Origin: Hyphomicrobiales bacterium
Lineage (GTDB): Bacteria; Pseudomonadota; Alphaproteobacteria; Rhizobiales; Rhizobiaceae
DNA length: 64,000 nt
Direction of reading: 5' to 3'
NCBI GenBank assembly: GCA_900470155.1
Contig: UBZT01000015.1
Span: forward strand, 62,001-126,000
Numbering within the stretch: the first letter of the stretch is position 1; the number at the start of each line of letters is the position of its first letter. Shown piece after piece: positions 27,231-35,217 of this stretch. The notes under the pieces were generated by a model. The model was not told where the DNA came from, did not search any database, and saw only the letters and a program-made list of their open reading frames with translations. The translations under genes were made by a program, and so were the position numbers.

Positions 27231-28003
27231 TGGATCAATTCTCGCAGCGCATTGCTGTCGTGACGGGTGGCAGTTCGGGTATCGGGCTTGCCGTTGTTAC
27301 ACAGTTGTTGGCTGCGGGATACAAGGTGGCGTTCTTCGGTCAGAACCCTGCACATGTCGATGCGGCACTCACAGTGCTGCATCGACAGTTCGATCGTCGC
27401 GACATCCTTGGGAAGTGCACGGACCTGACTGAGGTGCGTGATGTGACCGCTTTTTTTGCCGATGTCGCCGATGTCTGGAGGATGCCGGACACCCTCATCT
27501 GCAATGCCGCGATATCACCGAAGGGACCAGAGGGCGCCACGCCCTTTGCAAGCATCGGAATGGACGAGTGGAATACGGTTCTATCCGTCAATCTGACCGG
27601 CGTCATGCTCTGCTGCCAGGCTGTTATTCCAACGATGATGTCGAAACGCTTCGGTCGCATCATTCTGGTCGGGTCGATCGCGGGTCGTACCCTGCCGAAA
27701 GTGGCAGGTGCCGCCTATGTCGCGTCGAAGGCCGGCCTCTCCGGGCTATGCCGCTCACTTGTTTCAAGCTGCGCTGGGAGCGAAGTCACGGTGAATGTGG
27801 TGGCGCCGGGACGTGTCCTGACAGATATGGCGGGCGACGCCGATAGTCCGATCAACAGGGCGATCCTCACACGCATCCCCACCGGCCGCCTCGGTGCGCC
27901 CTCCGATATCGCACACGCGATCAGCTTTCTGGCTTCGCGTGAGGCGGGCTTCGTCAATGGCGCCATTCTTGATGTAAACGGTGGCGAATTTGCCCCCCTT
28001 TGA
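27230..28003 (+). CDS. Short-chain dehydrogenase/reductase
   Basis: A 257-residue classical SDR. It has the cofactor motif TGGSSGIG at residues ~11-18, the NAAIS strand, a catalytic Ser in ILVGSIAG and YVASK (Tyr-x3-Lys). The C-terminus DVNGGEFAPL is complete. The ATG shares its A with the stop of the ThDP gene (TGATG), so the two are translationally coupled. It presumably oxidises or reduces an alcohol/carbonyl formed in the same pathway; the absence of an acidic residue in the usual NAD-selective position cannot be judged with certainty. Confidence 0.87.
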   Translation: MDQFSQRIAVVTGGSSGIGLAVVTQLLAAGYKVAFFGQNPAHVDAALTVLHRQFDRRDILGKCTDLTEVRDVTAFFADVADVWRMPDTLICNAAISPKGPEGATPFASIGMDEWNTVLSVNLTGVMLCCQAVIPTMMSKRFGRIILVGSIAGRTLPKVAGAAYVASKAGLSGLCRSLVSSCAGSEVTVNVVAPGRVLTDMAGDADSPINRAILTRIPTGRLGAPSDIAHAISFLASREAGFVNGAILDVNGGEFAPL

Positions 28004-28016
28004 GCGAGGACAGCTG

Positions 28017-28691
28017 ATGACAATCCTCATTTGCGTGACGGACGTGCAGCTCTTCCTCCTGCTTCGTCATATCCTTGCGAAGGAGGGCTTCGAGGCGATA
28101 CTTGTGACAGAACATGACGAGCTTCGGCAACTGGCAAGCCGAGAGCCGGTCGCGGCCATGATTGTCGATCGGGCCAAGCCGGAACCGGGCGTCGAAGCGT
28201 TTGTCACGGCTGCAAAAATCACGTTTCCAGAAGCCGGCGTCGTCTTTCTCCACCGGCGGCATGGTGGTGGAGAGGCGCTTTCGGATACGTGTGATCTGCT
28301 TCTCGAAAGCCCCTTCAATCCCGGTCTTCTAACAAGCTTCCTTCATCGACTTAGACATTGCCTTGTGAAGAAGAAGGAGGAAGATGCCGGTCACGTCCTT
28401 CGCTTTGCCGATCTCACTATGGATATCGCCGCAGTCAAGGTCCGCCGGGCCGGCCGCGACGTTGCGCTGACGGCACTGGAATTTCGCTTGTTGCGCCGTC
28501 TGCTGCAGGATCCTTCGGCGGTCTGCGAGCGCGAGGATCTCATCGAAGCCTGCTGGCCGGAATCCACTGAAGTCGAACCGCGCACGGTCGATATTCATAT
28601 CGGCCATATCCGGCGAGCGCTGACAGGTTCCGGACCGGACCTGATCCGCACCGTTCGGGGCCGGGGCTATGCACTCGAGATGCCAAGCTAG
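28017..28691 (+). CDS. OmpR/PhoB-type response regulator (orphan, paralogue of 18383-19087)
   Basis: The 224-residue protein has a receiver-like domain (1-115; likely Asp in AAMIVDRAKPE) and a winged-helix domain with LTALEFRLLRRLLQDP, REDLIEACWPE, PRTVDIHIGHIRRAL and IRTVRGRGYALE. The first strand ends ICVTDVQ, lacking the usual acidic pair. The ATG at 28017 has GAGGA eight bases upstream and lies only 13 bases after the dehydrogenase stop, so it is in the same operon. With the regulator at 18383-19087 it brackets the importer and enzyme genes, yet no kinase is present. It may respond to redox or a small molecule rather than phosphorylation (inference). Confidence 0.85.
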   Translation: MTILICVTDVQLFLLLRHILAKEGFEAILVTEHDELRQLASREPVAAMIVDRAKPEPGVEAFVTAAKITFPEAGVVFLHRRHGGGEALSDTCDLLLESPFNPGLLTSFLHRLRHCLVKKKEEDAGHVLRFADLTMDIAAVKVRRAGRDVALTALEFRLLRRLLQDPSAVCEREDLIEACWPESTEVEPRTVDIHIGHIRRALTGSGPDLIRTVRGRGYALEMPS

Positions 28692-29023
28692 TTTTTCAGC
28701 CTCCGAAACACATCAGCAAGCTCGCGAAACTCAACGTCTTCCCCCTCCAGCCACGCATCAAGCGCGCAGTAGGCCACAGCAGTCGGTGCCTCAACGCCAT
28801 ACAGCGCACGCACCTGCTCTGTTGCGCGCTCAAGTCTATCTCCGACACCTGAATCGGATTTCCCATTCGCCTTGGGGCTGTCCTGACGATTTCGCGACAA
28901 CGCACTCTCCCTGCGTCCGGCAGAGGAGTTCCAAACAGATGTTCGCCGGACGGTGTCGCACAGCGCACGTCCATCATCTGGGCGTGTGTGCCGTCCCTGG
29001 CGAAGGGGGCGTCGCTTGTCCAA
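28688..29023 (-). CDS. Small hypothetical protein
   Basis: A convergent frame of up to 111 residues whose stop overlaps that of the response regulator. The C-terminal ~55 residues look coding (RLERATEQVRALYGVEAPT, CALDAWLEGEDVEF, ADVFRRLKN), while the N-terminal part is Arg-rich and unconvincing, so the true start may be internal or the gene may be decayed. No family was recognised. Confidence 0.4.
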   Translation of the reverse strand: MDKRRPLRQGRHTRPDDGRALCDTVRRTSVWNSSAGRRESALSRNRQDSPKANGKSDSGVGDRLERATEQVRALYGVEAPTAVAYCALDAWLEGEDVEFRELADVFRRLKN

Positions 29024-29295
29024 TCATATATTTCTCTTTCCGATTGGCAAGCCGATTTGGGCGTGGAAATGACCGAATTGGCCTCGGTGGGCCTCAGCAG
29101 CCGGCGTCGGAATGCGCCAGGTGAAGCAGACCTTTCGGGCTTTACGGACGACGAAGTGACGCTGGCCTCTTCCGATCAAACGGGTAATCTGAAATGTGTC
29201 TGCTCAGCTCTTCTGCGCGATCACAAACGCATGGCCGGATTGAGGTATGGGTCTAGATCGCGGAATTTTCCCACCTGCTCGAGCGTTTGACCCGG
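29024..29295. other. Intergenic region, nothing recognised
   Basis: Only short overlapping frames are present, none with a ribosome binding site or protein-like composition. Confidence 0.4.
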
Positions 29296-29508
29296 TCAGG
29301 TCGCGGCGTCCCGCGTCATAAAGAATAACTCTTCCCTGGACCGAAAGCCGGATTTGAACAGGGCGATCAGCGAGGACGCCAACTGGCTCCCGTCCGAGCT
29401 GGCCGGTTCGATTCCACTTTCGCGGCACAGATCGACAAGCACGCTCTGTAGCAGATCCAGTTCTACCGGGCTGATGCTTTCGTCGTCGTCGAAATACTGT
29501 CTGAACAT
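29296..29508 (-). CDS. Small acidic hypothetical protein
   Basis: The product has 70 residues, starts MFRQYFDDDESISPVE, and continues with two helical segments (LDLLQSVLVDLCRESGI and LASSLIALFKSGFRSREEL). The balanced, acidic composition and codon use argue that it is real. Similar short proteins occur in rhizobia as uncharacterised genes; no function is known. It is downstream of the HExxH-protease operon in the same direction, about 160 bases away, and may be its last gene. Confidence 0.6.
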   Translation of the reverse strand: MFRQYFDDDESISPVELDLLQSVLVDLCRESGIEPASSDGSQLASSLIALFKSGFRSREELFFMTRDAAT

Positions 29509-29668
29509 GCCTCGCCTCGCACTCTCGCGTGATTCCCATTACGATGCCCGACGCACGTTCCGTCAATAGGGCATGACTGGCAGTCCAAAGGCGTTTCGCG
29601 GTGGGTGCGGCGAGCAGACCTCGCGGTGGCGTCCGATGGCGGCGCGACTGGCCATTGCCCCTCTGGGT

Positions 29669-30502
29669 CTATCCAGGCCTTGATGAAGTCGGAGAGGATT
29701 TCCAGGGCGCGCTATCGTCGGCCAAGCCGAACCCCGTCATGGCGTCGTCTATTCGCGCGGCCACTGCGGGATACATGTCGGTATCCTGAGTTCGCGTGTC
29801 CTCGTAAATTGCCACCCAGACCAAGCCCAGTCCCGCAGCAATCGCCCGACGCTCGAGCTCGATCTCGTCTTGCGAAGGCTTTTCACCTGGTTGGCGCCCA
29901 AGGTCGGCGGCGAGTCCGCCGATCACGCAGGACGTTGCAAAGCGGTCCGCTTCCCTCTCCTCGTCGCGGCTTTGTTGCGCCGTCCAGGCCCGATCATCGT
30001 GGCCAGAAGCGATATGACCGACTTCATGTGCAAGGATCCATTCGATCGCCCGGAAGAAAAAAACGTCGCCAGCGACCGTCCTATCAGACTGGAGGTCGGG
30101 TTTCGGGAAATAGGTGTTCCATCGGTGGCCCCGCGGCTTGGCCAACGCCCTCGCCTCGTGGACGAAATGGTAACCGAGCTCCGCCTCCGAACTTTCCTCG
30201 AAATCCAAGCGAGCCTGGCCGGAGCGACGGGCGTTGAACATCGCTGCACACAAGCGGCCGACACCCTGCGACATGGCCCAGAGGCTGGCAATTCCGTGCC
30301 AGTCTGCCGTTACCGAGGCCTCGCTTGGCTTGCACTTGAAAAGCATCGATGAGTGCGCGTCGGTGAACTGCAGCTTGGGAGGAGGATTAACGCTCGACGC
30401 TGCGACAACTCTATCGAAGATCGCTTGGATCCTTGCTTCGTAGCCAATGAAGAGGTCTGAAAAATTCGGCAGCTTATCGCCCACAAATGTCCCGTCTTCC
30501 AT
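29669..30502 (-). CDS. HExxH metalloprotease-like protein (possible Lit/peptidase U49 relative)
   Basis: The 277-residue protein contains a zincin motif: EWILAHEVGHIASGHDD with HEVGH at 159-163 and, 20 residues on, EEREAD with the ExxAD arrangement that supplies the third zinc ligand and an Asp. There is no signal peptide, so it acts in the cytoplasm. The overall layout (long N-terminal helical part, zinc site at ~160, about 280 residues) resembles Lit-type abortive-infection proteases, but similarity beyond the motif could not be confirmed. It is the last gene of a four-gene operon; AGGAG lies nine bases before the ATG and 17 bases separate it from the phosphatase gene. Confidence 0.75.
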   Translation of the reverse strand: MEDGTFVGDKLPNFSDLFIGYEARIQAIFDRVVAASSVNPPPKLQFTDAHSSMLFKCKPSEASVTADWHGIASLWAMSQGVGRLCAAMFNARRSGQARLDFEESSEAELGYHFVHEARALAKPRGHRWNTYFPKPDLQSDRTVAGDVFFFRAIEWILAHEVGHIASGHDDRAWTAQQSRDEEREADRFATSCVIGGLAADLGRQPGEKPSQDEIELERRAIAAGLGLVWVAIYEDTRTQDTDMYPAVAARIDDAMTGFGLADDSAPWKSSPTSSRPG

Positions 30503-30519
30503 GACTTACTGCTCCTAGG

Positions 30520-31251
30520 TTATTTCTGGGGCGCTGCAGTCCGCACATAAAAATTGGTCGATCCACCATCGTCCAGCAAGATTTCGGTCGGCTCCTCGGT
30601 AGAAAGCCATAATCGTAGCACGCTGCGATCATCTCTCTCTGGAGCAGCTGACTGGCCGCCGCCAAGGAAGACTTCCTGCTCGCTTTCCGTCAATTCCGCC
30701 CAGAAGCCATCGGTGGCAAGAAGAAGCGTGCCGCTGACCTTCTCCTCTGTGAGGACGTCTGGGACCATGAACTCCCTTGAACGAAAACTCTGGGTGAGAA
30801 GGTGCCTCGTGGGGGATTTTGCGATCGCATCGAGAGGCATTTCCGCCAAGGCGTTTGCGAGGGTATGTGGCGTGACTTGCCAGTGTACCTGGCCGTCGTG
30901 CCTGCCAAGAAGGCAATCTCCTGAGTGGAGAACCGTCAAGGAACCTGTGTCCCTCACGTGAAAGAGTATAATGCTGGCGGAACCCCTTGGAAACGATTTG
31001 CGAAGGGCTTGATGAATCTCCCGAAGCTTGGCTTGCATGAGTTCGTGGCCCCACGCATATTCGGTTTCCGAAAACCAGTCGACGACAGCTTCGACGATTG
31101 CCCGTGCATATCCCCCGTTGTTCGAGCCGTTCGTGGCGCCATCAGCCACGATAGCAAGCAATTCGCCATGTCTCCCCGCGACCCCCGCATGGTCACGATT
31201 GTCGTCGGTGCGCGTTCCTTTTTGGCTCAACCATCGGGCCTCGATTTTCAT
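30520..31251 (-). CDS. PP2C-family serine/threonine protein phosphatase
   Basis: The 243-residue protein carries the metal-dependent PP2C motifs in order: TRTDDNRDHAG, IVADGATNG (metal-binding Asp-Gly at 37-38), GSASIILFHVR, LTVLHSGDCLLGR, LLLATDGFW and a C-terminal ERDDRSVLRL with the last metal-binding Asp. It should remove phosphate from Ser/Thr of a protein partner, yet no kinase is in the operon. ATG 31251 overlaps the stop of the nucleotidyltransferase gene (ATGA). The companion genes suggest it regulates, or is regulated with, a toxin-like nucleotidyltransferase. Confidence 0.85.
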   Translation of the reverse strand: MKIEARWLSQKGTRTDDNRDHAGVAGRHGELLAIVADGATNGSNNGGYARAIVEAVVDWFSETEYAWGHELMQAKLREIHQALRKSFPRGSASIILFHVRDTGSLTVLHSGDCLLGRHDGQVHWQVTPHTLANALAEMPLDAIAKSPTRHLLTQSFRSREFMVPDVLTEEKVSGTLLLATDGFWAELTESEQEVFLGGGQSAAPERDDRSVLRLWLSTEEPTEILLDDGGSTNFYVRTAAPQK

Positions 31252-31961
31252 TGTGCGGGGCCATCCGCACAATGGCTTATCGAGACAAACCTGTCCCGGA
31301 CGATTTCTACACGACCGGCGGGCCCGCGGATATTGCCATCGAGGAAATCGTCGAAGTCATTTTGATCGAGGAGTGCACGAAACTGTCCGGCGATGAAATT
31401 TCGAACGTCGTTGTCGGCCGCCGTCACCTCGGCAAGGAGCTCCTCCCTGCCGTCGACAATAAGGAGGATGTCTTCAGCGTCGCGGCTCATGATCAAGTCG
31501 CCGTTTCCCCTTCCCGCATAGGCCTCGAGCTTTGTCGCAAGAAACATTGGCGGCGTCAGGATTCGGATGGTGAGATCTTCCGAGAGCTGGTAGTGCTGTG
31601 CCGTCTCAATTCCCCCCGCATACCATCGATTTCCGAATCCTAGGATAGCCGGATCATCCGGCATGAAGTCGACCGTGAGCTTGCCAAGACGCATGCGGCA
31701 GATCACCGCCTCGTCAGCGGCCTCCATGAAGCCCCGGTGTCGAAGCTCTTCCTGGAGCTGTGCCCAAGCGGGAAGGCCCGCCAGGTCAACGATCAGGTCG
31801 ATGTCGTCTGTGGCACGGACATCCTCGAGCGTGACCGGATCAGTGATGAATAGCGCGGTCGTGCATCCCCCAACGAAGACCAGTCGCAAGCGGAGGTCTT
31901 CGCCAAGGGCCGAGGCAACTGCTTTCATCATTTCCAGCAGTTGAGCGCGGATCGCTGTCAT
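31248..31961 (-). CDS. Nucleotidyltransferase of the AbiEii/AbiGii toxin type
   Basis: The 237-residue protein has the polymerase-beta-like signature: LVFVGGCTTALFITD (GG at 31-32) followed by RATDDIDLIVDL, where D53 and D55 would bind metal, and a third carboxylate in LGKLTVDFMP. FLATKLEAYAGRGNGD and RDAEDILLIVDG match the C-terminal part of AbiEii-like proteins. AbiEii-type enzymes are toxins that modify RNA or protein with nucleotides and are held by an HTH antitoxin. The start overlaps the upstream HTH gene by four bases, the order typical for this toxin-antitoxin class. Confidence 0.82.
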   Translation of the reverse strand: MTAIRAQLLEMMKAVASALGEDLRLRLVFVGGCTTALFITDPVTLEDVRATDDIDLIVDLAGLPAWAQLQEELRHRGFMEAADEAVICRMRLGKLTVDFMPDDPAILGFGNRWYAGGIETAQHYQLSEDLTIRILTPPMFLATKLEAYAGRGNGDLIMSRDAEDILLIVDGREELLAEVTAADNDVRNFIAGQFRALLDQNDFDDFLDGNIRGPAGRVEIVRDRFVSISHCADGPAQ

Positions 31962-32527
31962 TTGCTCATGATCCTTGACTTGAGGTGGTCGGTCGCGAGA
32001 CCAACTTCCCGCTGGTTCCCGAGCCGGATCGCATCGACCAACGCGAGGTACTCATAGAGTGCGTCGTCCTTCAGGACTGCGTCCGGCACGGTCTTGAAGA
32101 GCGGCTCCACCGCCTGCCCCATCTCCCTTCCGTTGGCATAGGGCCAAACGTAGTTGTACGTCCCGCCGCTGATCAGGAGTTCCGTGAGCATAGGTGCGGC
32201 GAAGGCGGTCGGTACACCGCGCTGCATCGGCCCAACTTGAGCGGGGAAGACGAACTTTAGCCCGGTGGTAATGAAGCCGAACAGGTTCCTGCGGCTTGGC
32301 CTAGGCTCGTTCTTGCTATTGTCTTTTCGCGCGATGCCTGACGCGACACTGCGCTTGATGGACTGCCCTATTTCGGTCTTGCTGATACCTAGTAGCGCCT
32401 CTAGGTTCCGAACGGAATACGGGTCTCCGCCCACGGATTCCGATCGCAACCGATCGATGCCCTTGGTGAGTTCCTGGTCTTGCAGGCTTACCAGCTTTAG
32501 CAAAACGACGATATCTTGGCTCTTCAT
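31958..32527 (-). CDS. HTH protein, putative antitoxin/repressor of the four-gene operon
   Basis: The 189-residue protein is the first gene of the operon. Residues ~35-70 (YSVRNLEALLGISKTEIGQS, IKRSVASGIARK) form a helix-turn-helix. The rest contains FVFPAQVGPMQRGVPTAFAAP and a helical C-terminus (YEYLALVDAIRLGNQREVGLA). It is likely a DNA-binding antitoxin that represses its own operon: a 24-bp palindrome lies seven bases before the start codon. It is not the classical AbiEi fold by eye, so this would be a different partner for an AbiEii-like enzyme. Confidence 0.7.
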   Translation of the reverse strand: MKSQDIVVLLKLVSLQDQELTKGIDRLRSESVGGDPYSVRNLEALLGISKTEIGQSIKRSVASGIARKDNSKNEPRPSRRNLFGFITTGLKFVFPAQVGPMQRGVPTAFAAPMLTELLISGGTYNYVWPYANGREMGQAVEPLFKTVPDAVLKDDALYEYLALVDAIRLGNQREVGLATDHLKSRIMSK

Positions 32528-32534
32528 AAACAGT

Positions 32535-32558
32535 GTCCTCTGTCCTAGGACTGAGGAC
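32535..32558. promoter_or_regulatory. 24-bp palindromic operator before the HTH/nucleotidyltransferase operon
   Basis: GTCCTCTGTCCTAGGACTGAGGAC is a palindrome with 22 of 24 positions symmetric, centred on CCTAGG and ending seven bases upstream of the HTH gene start. Its position overlaps the expected promoter or leader, which fits autorepression. Confidence 0.75.
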
Positions 32559-33047
32559 AGTTAGCCTGAGCAATCGGTCCTGTCAATCGGTGGACATCGC
32601 GCCTAGGATTAATCGATTGGAGCAAAGAGCTCGATGTAGCTCACACCAAGTGCTTGGGCGATTGGTAGATGGTAATGATCGGGGGCAATAATGTTTCCAG
32701 ATTGATCAAGACCAGATTTCCGGGCGGAGCAAGGCGCCTGGCCAATCTCTCGCTGGAACCGCCCCGAATAATATCTACAAACGCGGGAAAAGCGGAATGG
32801 CATCCAGCTCGAGACAACGCGTACATTTCGCGAGAATTTACCGAAACCCTGAACAGCCTTCGGCTTTCGCTAGGGTGATTGCCACCGCTGTTATTACATG
32901 ATGAAACAGAGGTTGGATGACGACGCGACATGTCGAACCAAGCGAATTATATAATCTCGACACTTCAACCTAAGTATCTGTTCTAACGATATTTTATTCT
33001 GCCAAAATTACTGTTCAACGGTTCGATTCCTATCAAGGCGCATGGCT
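32559..33047. other. Upstream region with a possible gene remnant
   Basis: A minus-strand frame (32609-32803) ends in HYHLPIAQALGVSYIELFAP, which looks like a real protein tail, but upstream codons change frame (a second frame, 32641-32931, continues the similarity-like composition), so it is probably a decayed gene of unknown family. The rest shows AT-rich sequence and no gene. Confidence 0.4.
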
Positions 33048-33281
33048 TCAAAATAGCCGGCACGTCAGTGCTCCTGGTACATTTTCATTCGTTACCAAGG
33101 TATGGCCAAGTCCAGAATTTACATCTTCGTGGCAGAAGGGGTGGTACCAGCTGGCGACTGTCTGTGGGACATCAGCCCACGTCATCTCCGAATTTTGGCG
33201 CTCTAGCGGGTATCGATCGTTGCTGAAAACCTGTCCATCACATATCCGACAAGCTCGGCGGCGCAGGCTCCAGACAGGCAT
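33048..33281 (-). CDS. Possible small Cys/His-rich protein
   Basis: The 77-residue frame contains RRACRICDGQVF and later SWYHPFCHED, an arrangement (CxxC ... HxxxCH) that could bind zinc or iron-sulfur. No ribosome binding site precedes the ATG and the frame overlaps the small ORF upstream by about 80 bases, so only one of the two may be real. It lies beside the RIC di-iron gene. Confidence 0.35.
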   Translation of the reverse strand: MPVWSLRRRACRICDGQVFSNDRYPLERQNSEMTWADVPQTVASWYHPFCHEDVNSGLGHTLVTNENVPGALTCRLF

Positions 33282-33427
33282 TCGAATGCATCAGATGCCC
33301 GGTCCAGACGGCAAGCAGCCGAAATCGCATCGCTGTGCCTCGCACAAACCGGTTGGACTCCCGCAGCTGCCCGCCGAAGCATCGTTGCATCGGAAATGTT
33401 TGTCCCGGTGAAATTGATTGCTTCCAT
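33203..33427 (-). CDS. Possible small protein downstream of the RIC gene
   Basis: The 74-residue frame (MEAINFTGTNISDATML..., with VCARHS, ACRLD and CLSGACAAE) starts 25 bases after the RIC gene and could be cotranscribed with it. The ribosome binding site is weak (ACGGATCAAGAA). No family was recognised; it competes with the overlapping frame at 33048-33281. Confidence 0.35.
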   Translation of the reverse strand: MEAINFTGTNISDATMLRRAAAGVQPVCARHSDAISAACRLDRASDAFECLSGACAAELVGYVMDRFSATIDTR

Positions 33428-33451
33428 TTCTTGATCCGTCGGTCAGAGGTG

Positions 33452-34108
33452 TCAGGTCGTGTAGCGGGGAAACAGAACCTCGTTTTCCAGATGCATGTGC
33501 TGAACGAGATCTTGCGCGAATTTCTTCAAACCAACATACAGTGCGTTCCAGGAGTTGCATGCGCCAATCGGGGGAGCAAAACCGTTGGTCAGATGTTCCA
33601 GGTTTGCGAGGTATTGTGTCTCGACAGCGTGTTCACGCCGCATCTGTGCGATCGGATAATCAAGCGCAATAACATTGCCTGGCTTCATCATGGGGAAGAG
33701 CACAAGTTCTTCTTTTCGCATGTGTTCCTCCAGATCATCTTGAATCCGTTGCAACAGGGTCGTGAGACCGATCGGCGCTTCCGCGTGCCCACCGTGGACA
33801 CGCTCAACCTTCTGCGCCAGCGGAATGAGCCATTCCAACTCACTTCTGTGAATTGTATGATATCTTGTTAGAAGATGTGCGATCAGATCCAAGGTGTTGT
33901 CCGGCGCGTCACGCAGGGCTGAACATACAAGTGTCTCCAGCTCTCTCACCAGCTCGCCGGGGTCAAGGCTCGCTTCTCTAGCTGCCGCCTCGATCGTAAT
34001 CTCGCCGCCACAACAGAAATTGATCCCGTGGCGTCGAAACAGCTCGGCCGCGCCGGGAACCTCTGTTGCTAGACTTGCGACGGTTCGGCTAAGCTCAATA
34101 TGCATCAT
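33452..34108 (-). CDS. ytfE: Iron-sulfur cluster repair di-iron protein (RIC/YtfE/ScdA/DnrN)
   Basis: The 218-residue protein repairs iron-sulfur centres damaged by nitric oxide. An N-terminal DUF542 domain (ELSRTVASLATEVPGAAELF, GINFCCGGEITIEAAA) carries the CCGG motif. A C-terminal hemerythrin-like domain has the di-iron His/Glu ligands in LLTRYHTIHRSEL, DLEEHMRKEELVLFP, MRREHAVE and HMHLENEVLFP. The ATG at 34108 follows AGAGGAAAG by six bases; the longer frame to 34288 lies over the promoter. A TTG-N8-CAA box 77 bases upstream suggests NO-dependent control. Confidence 0.92.
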   Translation of the reverse strand: MMHIELSRTVASLATEVPGAAELFRRHGINFCCGGEITIEAAAREASLDPGELVRELETLVCSALRDAPDNTLDLIAHLLTRYHTIHRSELEWLIPLAQKVERVHGGHAEAPIGLTTLLQRIQDDLEEHMRKEELVLFPMMKPGNVIALDYPIAQMRREHAVETQYLANLEHLTNGFAPPIGACNSWNALYVGLKKFAQDLVQHMHLENEVLFPRYTT

Positions 34109-34184
34109 CGTCACTTTCCTCTGTTGATGGTGGGACACTGGCCCAAGCTTGAGTGTCATATGCCCGGCACCGCCGCCTTGATCG

Positions 34185-34198
34185 TTGTTCCGGCGCAA
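34185..34198. promoter_or_regulatory. Putative NnrR/FNR-type box before the RIC gene
   Basis: TTGTTCCGGCGCAA fits TTG-N8-CAA with one TTGCG-like half (CGCAA). It is 77 bases before the start, a spacing shared by the boxes before nirK, nnrS and the pseudoazurin gene. Confidence 0.6.
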
Positions 34199-34293
34199 AC
34201 AATACCTGTGCAATCGCTTCGCATGGCTTTCGCGCGCTTCGGAAATTAAACCTGTGCATCGACGGCGGGCGTTGTTATGCGTGGTCAAGTCAC

Positions 34294-35217
34294 TCAGTGG
34301 GCGAAGCCGGCATTTTTTGCTTTGGCAATCCAGGCGGCCCCTTCTTTCGCGTGGTGGAAACCATTGGAGAAAGGCGCCGTTGGATAGATAGCTCTAAGTT
34401 GATCGAGAGCAGATTCAGGGTCGATGCGCCGGTCCAGAACCTCGCGAAAGGTTTTCGCAACACCGACCATGTCGCAGTCCTGCGGAGACAGGCGTAAAGA
34501 TCTGATACCCGCATCCCGCATTTCCTCCAATTCAGACACCAGAGCCTGACAGGTGTGCGACATGGTCTGCACTCCGTTCAGGACCAGAAAAGATTGTCGA
34601 TCGAGGGTCTTGAGCGACAGGCCATCGGGCTCCTCGCCACAGACGAACTGACAATTGTCCTTTGTGTTTCCCTTTGACCGTGCATGGGCGCAGCGTGCGG
34701 AGATAGCCAAGGGAATGCGCCCGAAGGCAAAGACTTCGAGCATCGCACCGGTCGCGGCTGCCGCAATCTGCGAGACCGATGCGAATGGCAGTTCCGGTGG
34801 CAGGCAGATGCGTTCTGCACCCCGTTGCGCCAAGAGCCGGGCCGTGGCGCCATTGTAGACATTGACGAGGGGCCCGATCAGGTGTCCACGTCCCTTGATG
34901 AGACCGATCGCAGAGAGGTCGTTCGCCTCGATCTGGTGATGAGAGGTCTCGATGAGGTCGCGCACGAAACGGCTTTCGCGCTCCAATGTCACCAGCGCGA
35001 GTGACGAGAAGACCACCGTCTTGCCGGCACGTTCCAGCCGTTCCACGACCTCAACCAGGTGTGGCTCGATAAAATGCTGCCGCTTCGAGCAGACGGTCTC
35101 GCCGAGTACGACGCGGTCGACCGGCGCCTCATCTGCGACCCTTAGATAGAAGTCACGCCATTTGGGTCCATCCCACAGATAGTAGATCGGCCCCATCGTC
35201 AATTCGGTCATTGTCAT
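34294..35217 (-). CDS. ubiV: U32-family protein UbiV, oxygen-independent ubiquinone hydroxylation
   Basis: The 307-residue U32-family protein is the partner of UbiU. The two 4Fe-4S proteins hydroxylate ubiquinone precursors without O2. The N-terminal strand (MGPIYYLWDGPKWRDFYLRV) is followed by VLGETVCSKR, the first cysteine of the cluster set. RCAHARSKGNTKDNCQFVC carries three more. The barrel core (PELPFASVSQIA, LEVFAFGRIPLA) is intact. It is translationally overlapped with ubiU by four bases. Together with ubiT it would let the cell keep making ubiquinone while it respires nitrite or NO. Confidence 0.9.
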   Translation of the reverse strand: MTMTELTMGPIYYLWDGPKWRDFYLRVADEAPVDRVVLGETVCSKRQHFIEPHLVEVVERLERAGKTVVFSSLALVTLERESRFVRDLIETSHHQIEANDLSAIGLIKGRGHLIGPLVNVYNGATARLLAQRGAERICLPPELPFASVSQIAAAATGAMLEVFAFGRIPLAISARCAHARSKGNTKDNCQFVCGEEPDGLSLKTLDRQSFLVLNGVQTMSHTCQALVSELEEMRDAGIRSLRLSPQDCDMVGVAKTFREVLDRRIDPESALDQLRAIYPTAPFSNGFHHAKEGAAWIAKAKNAGFAH

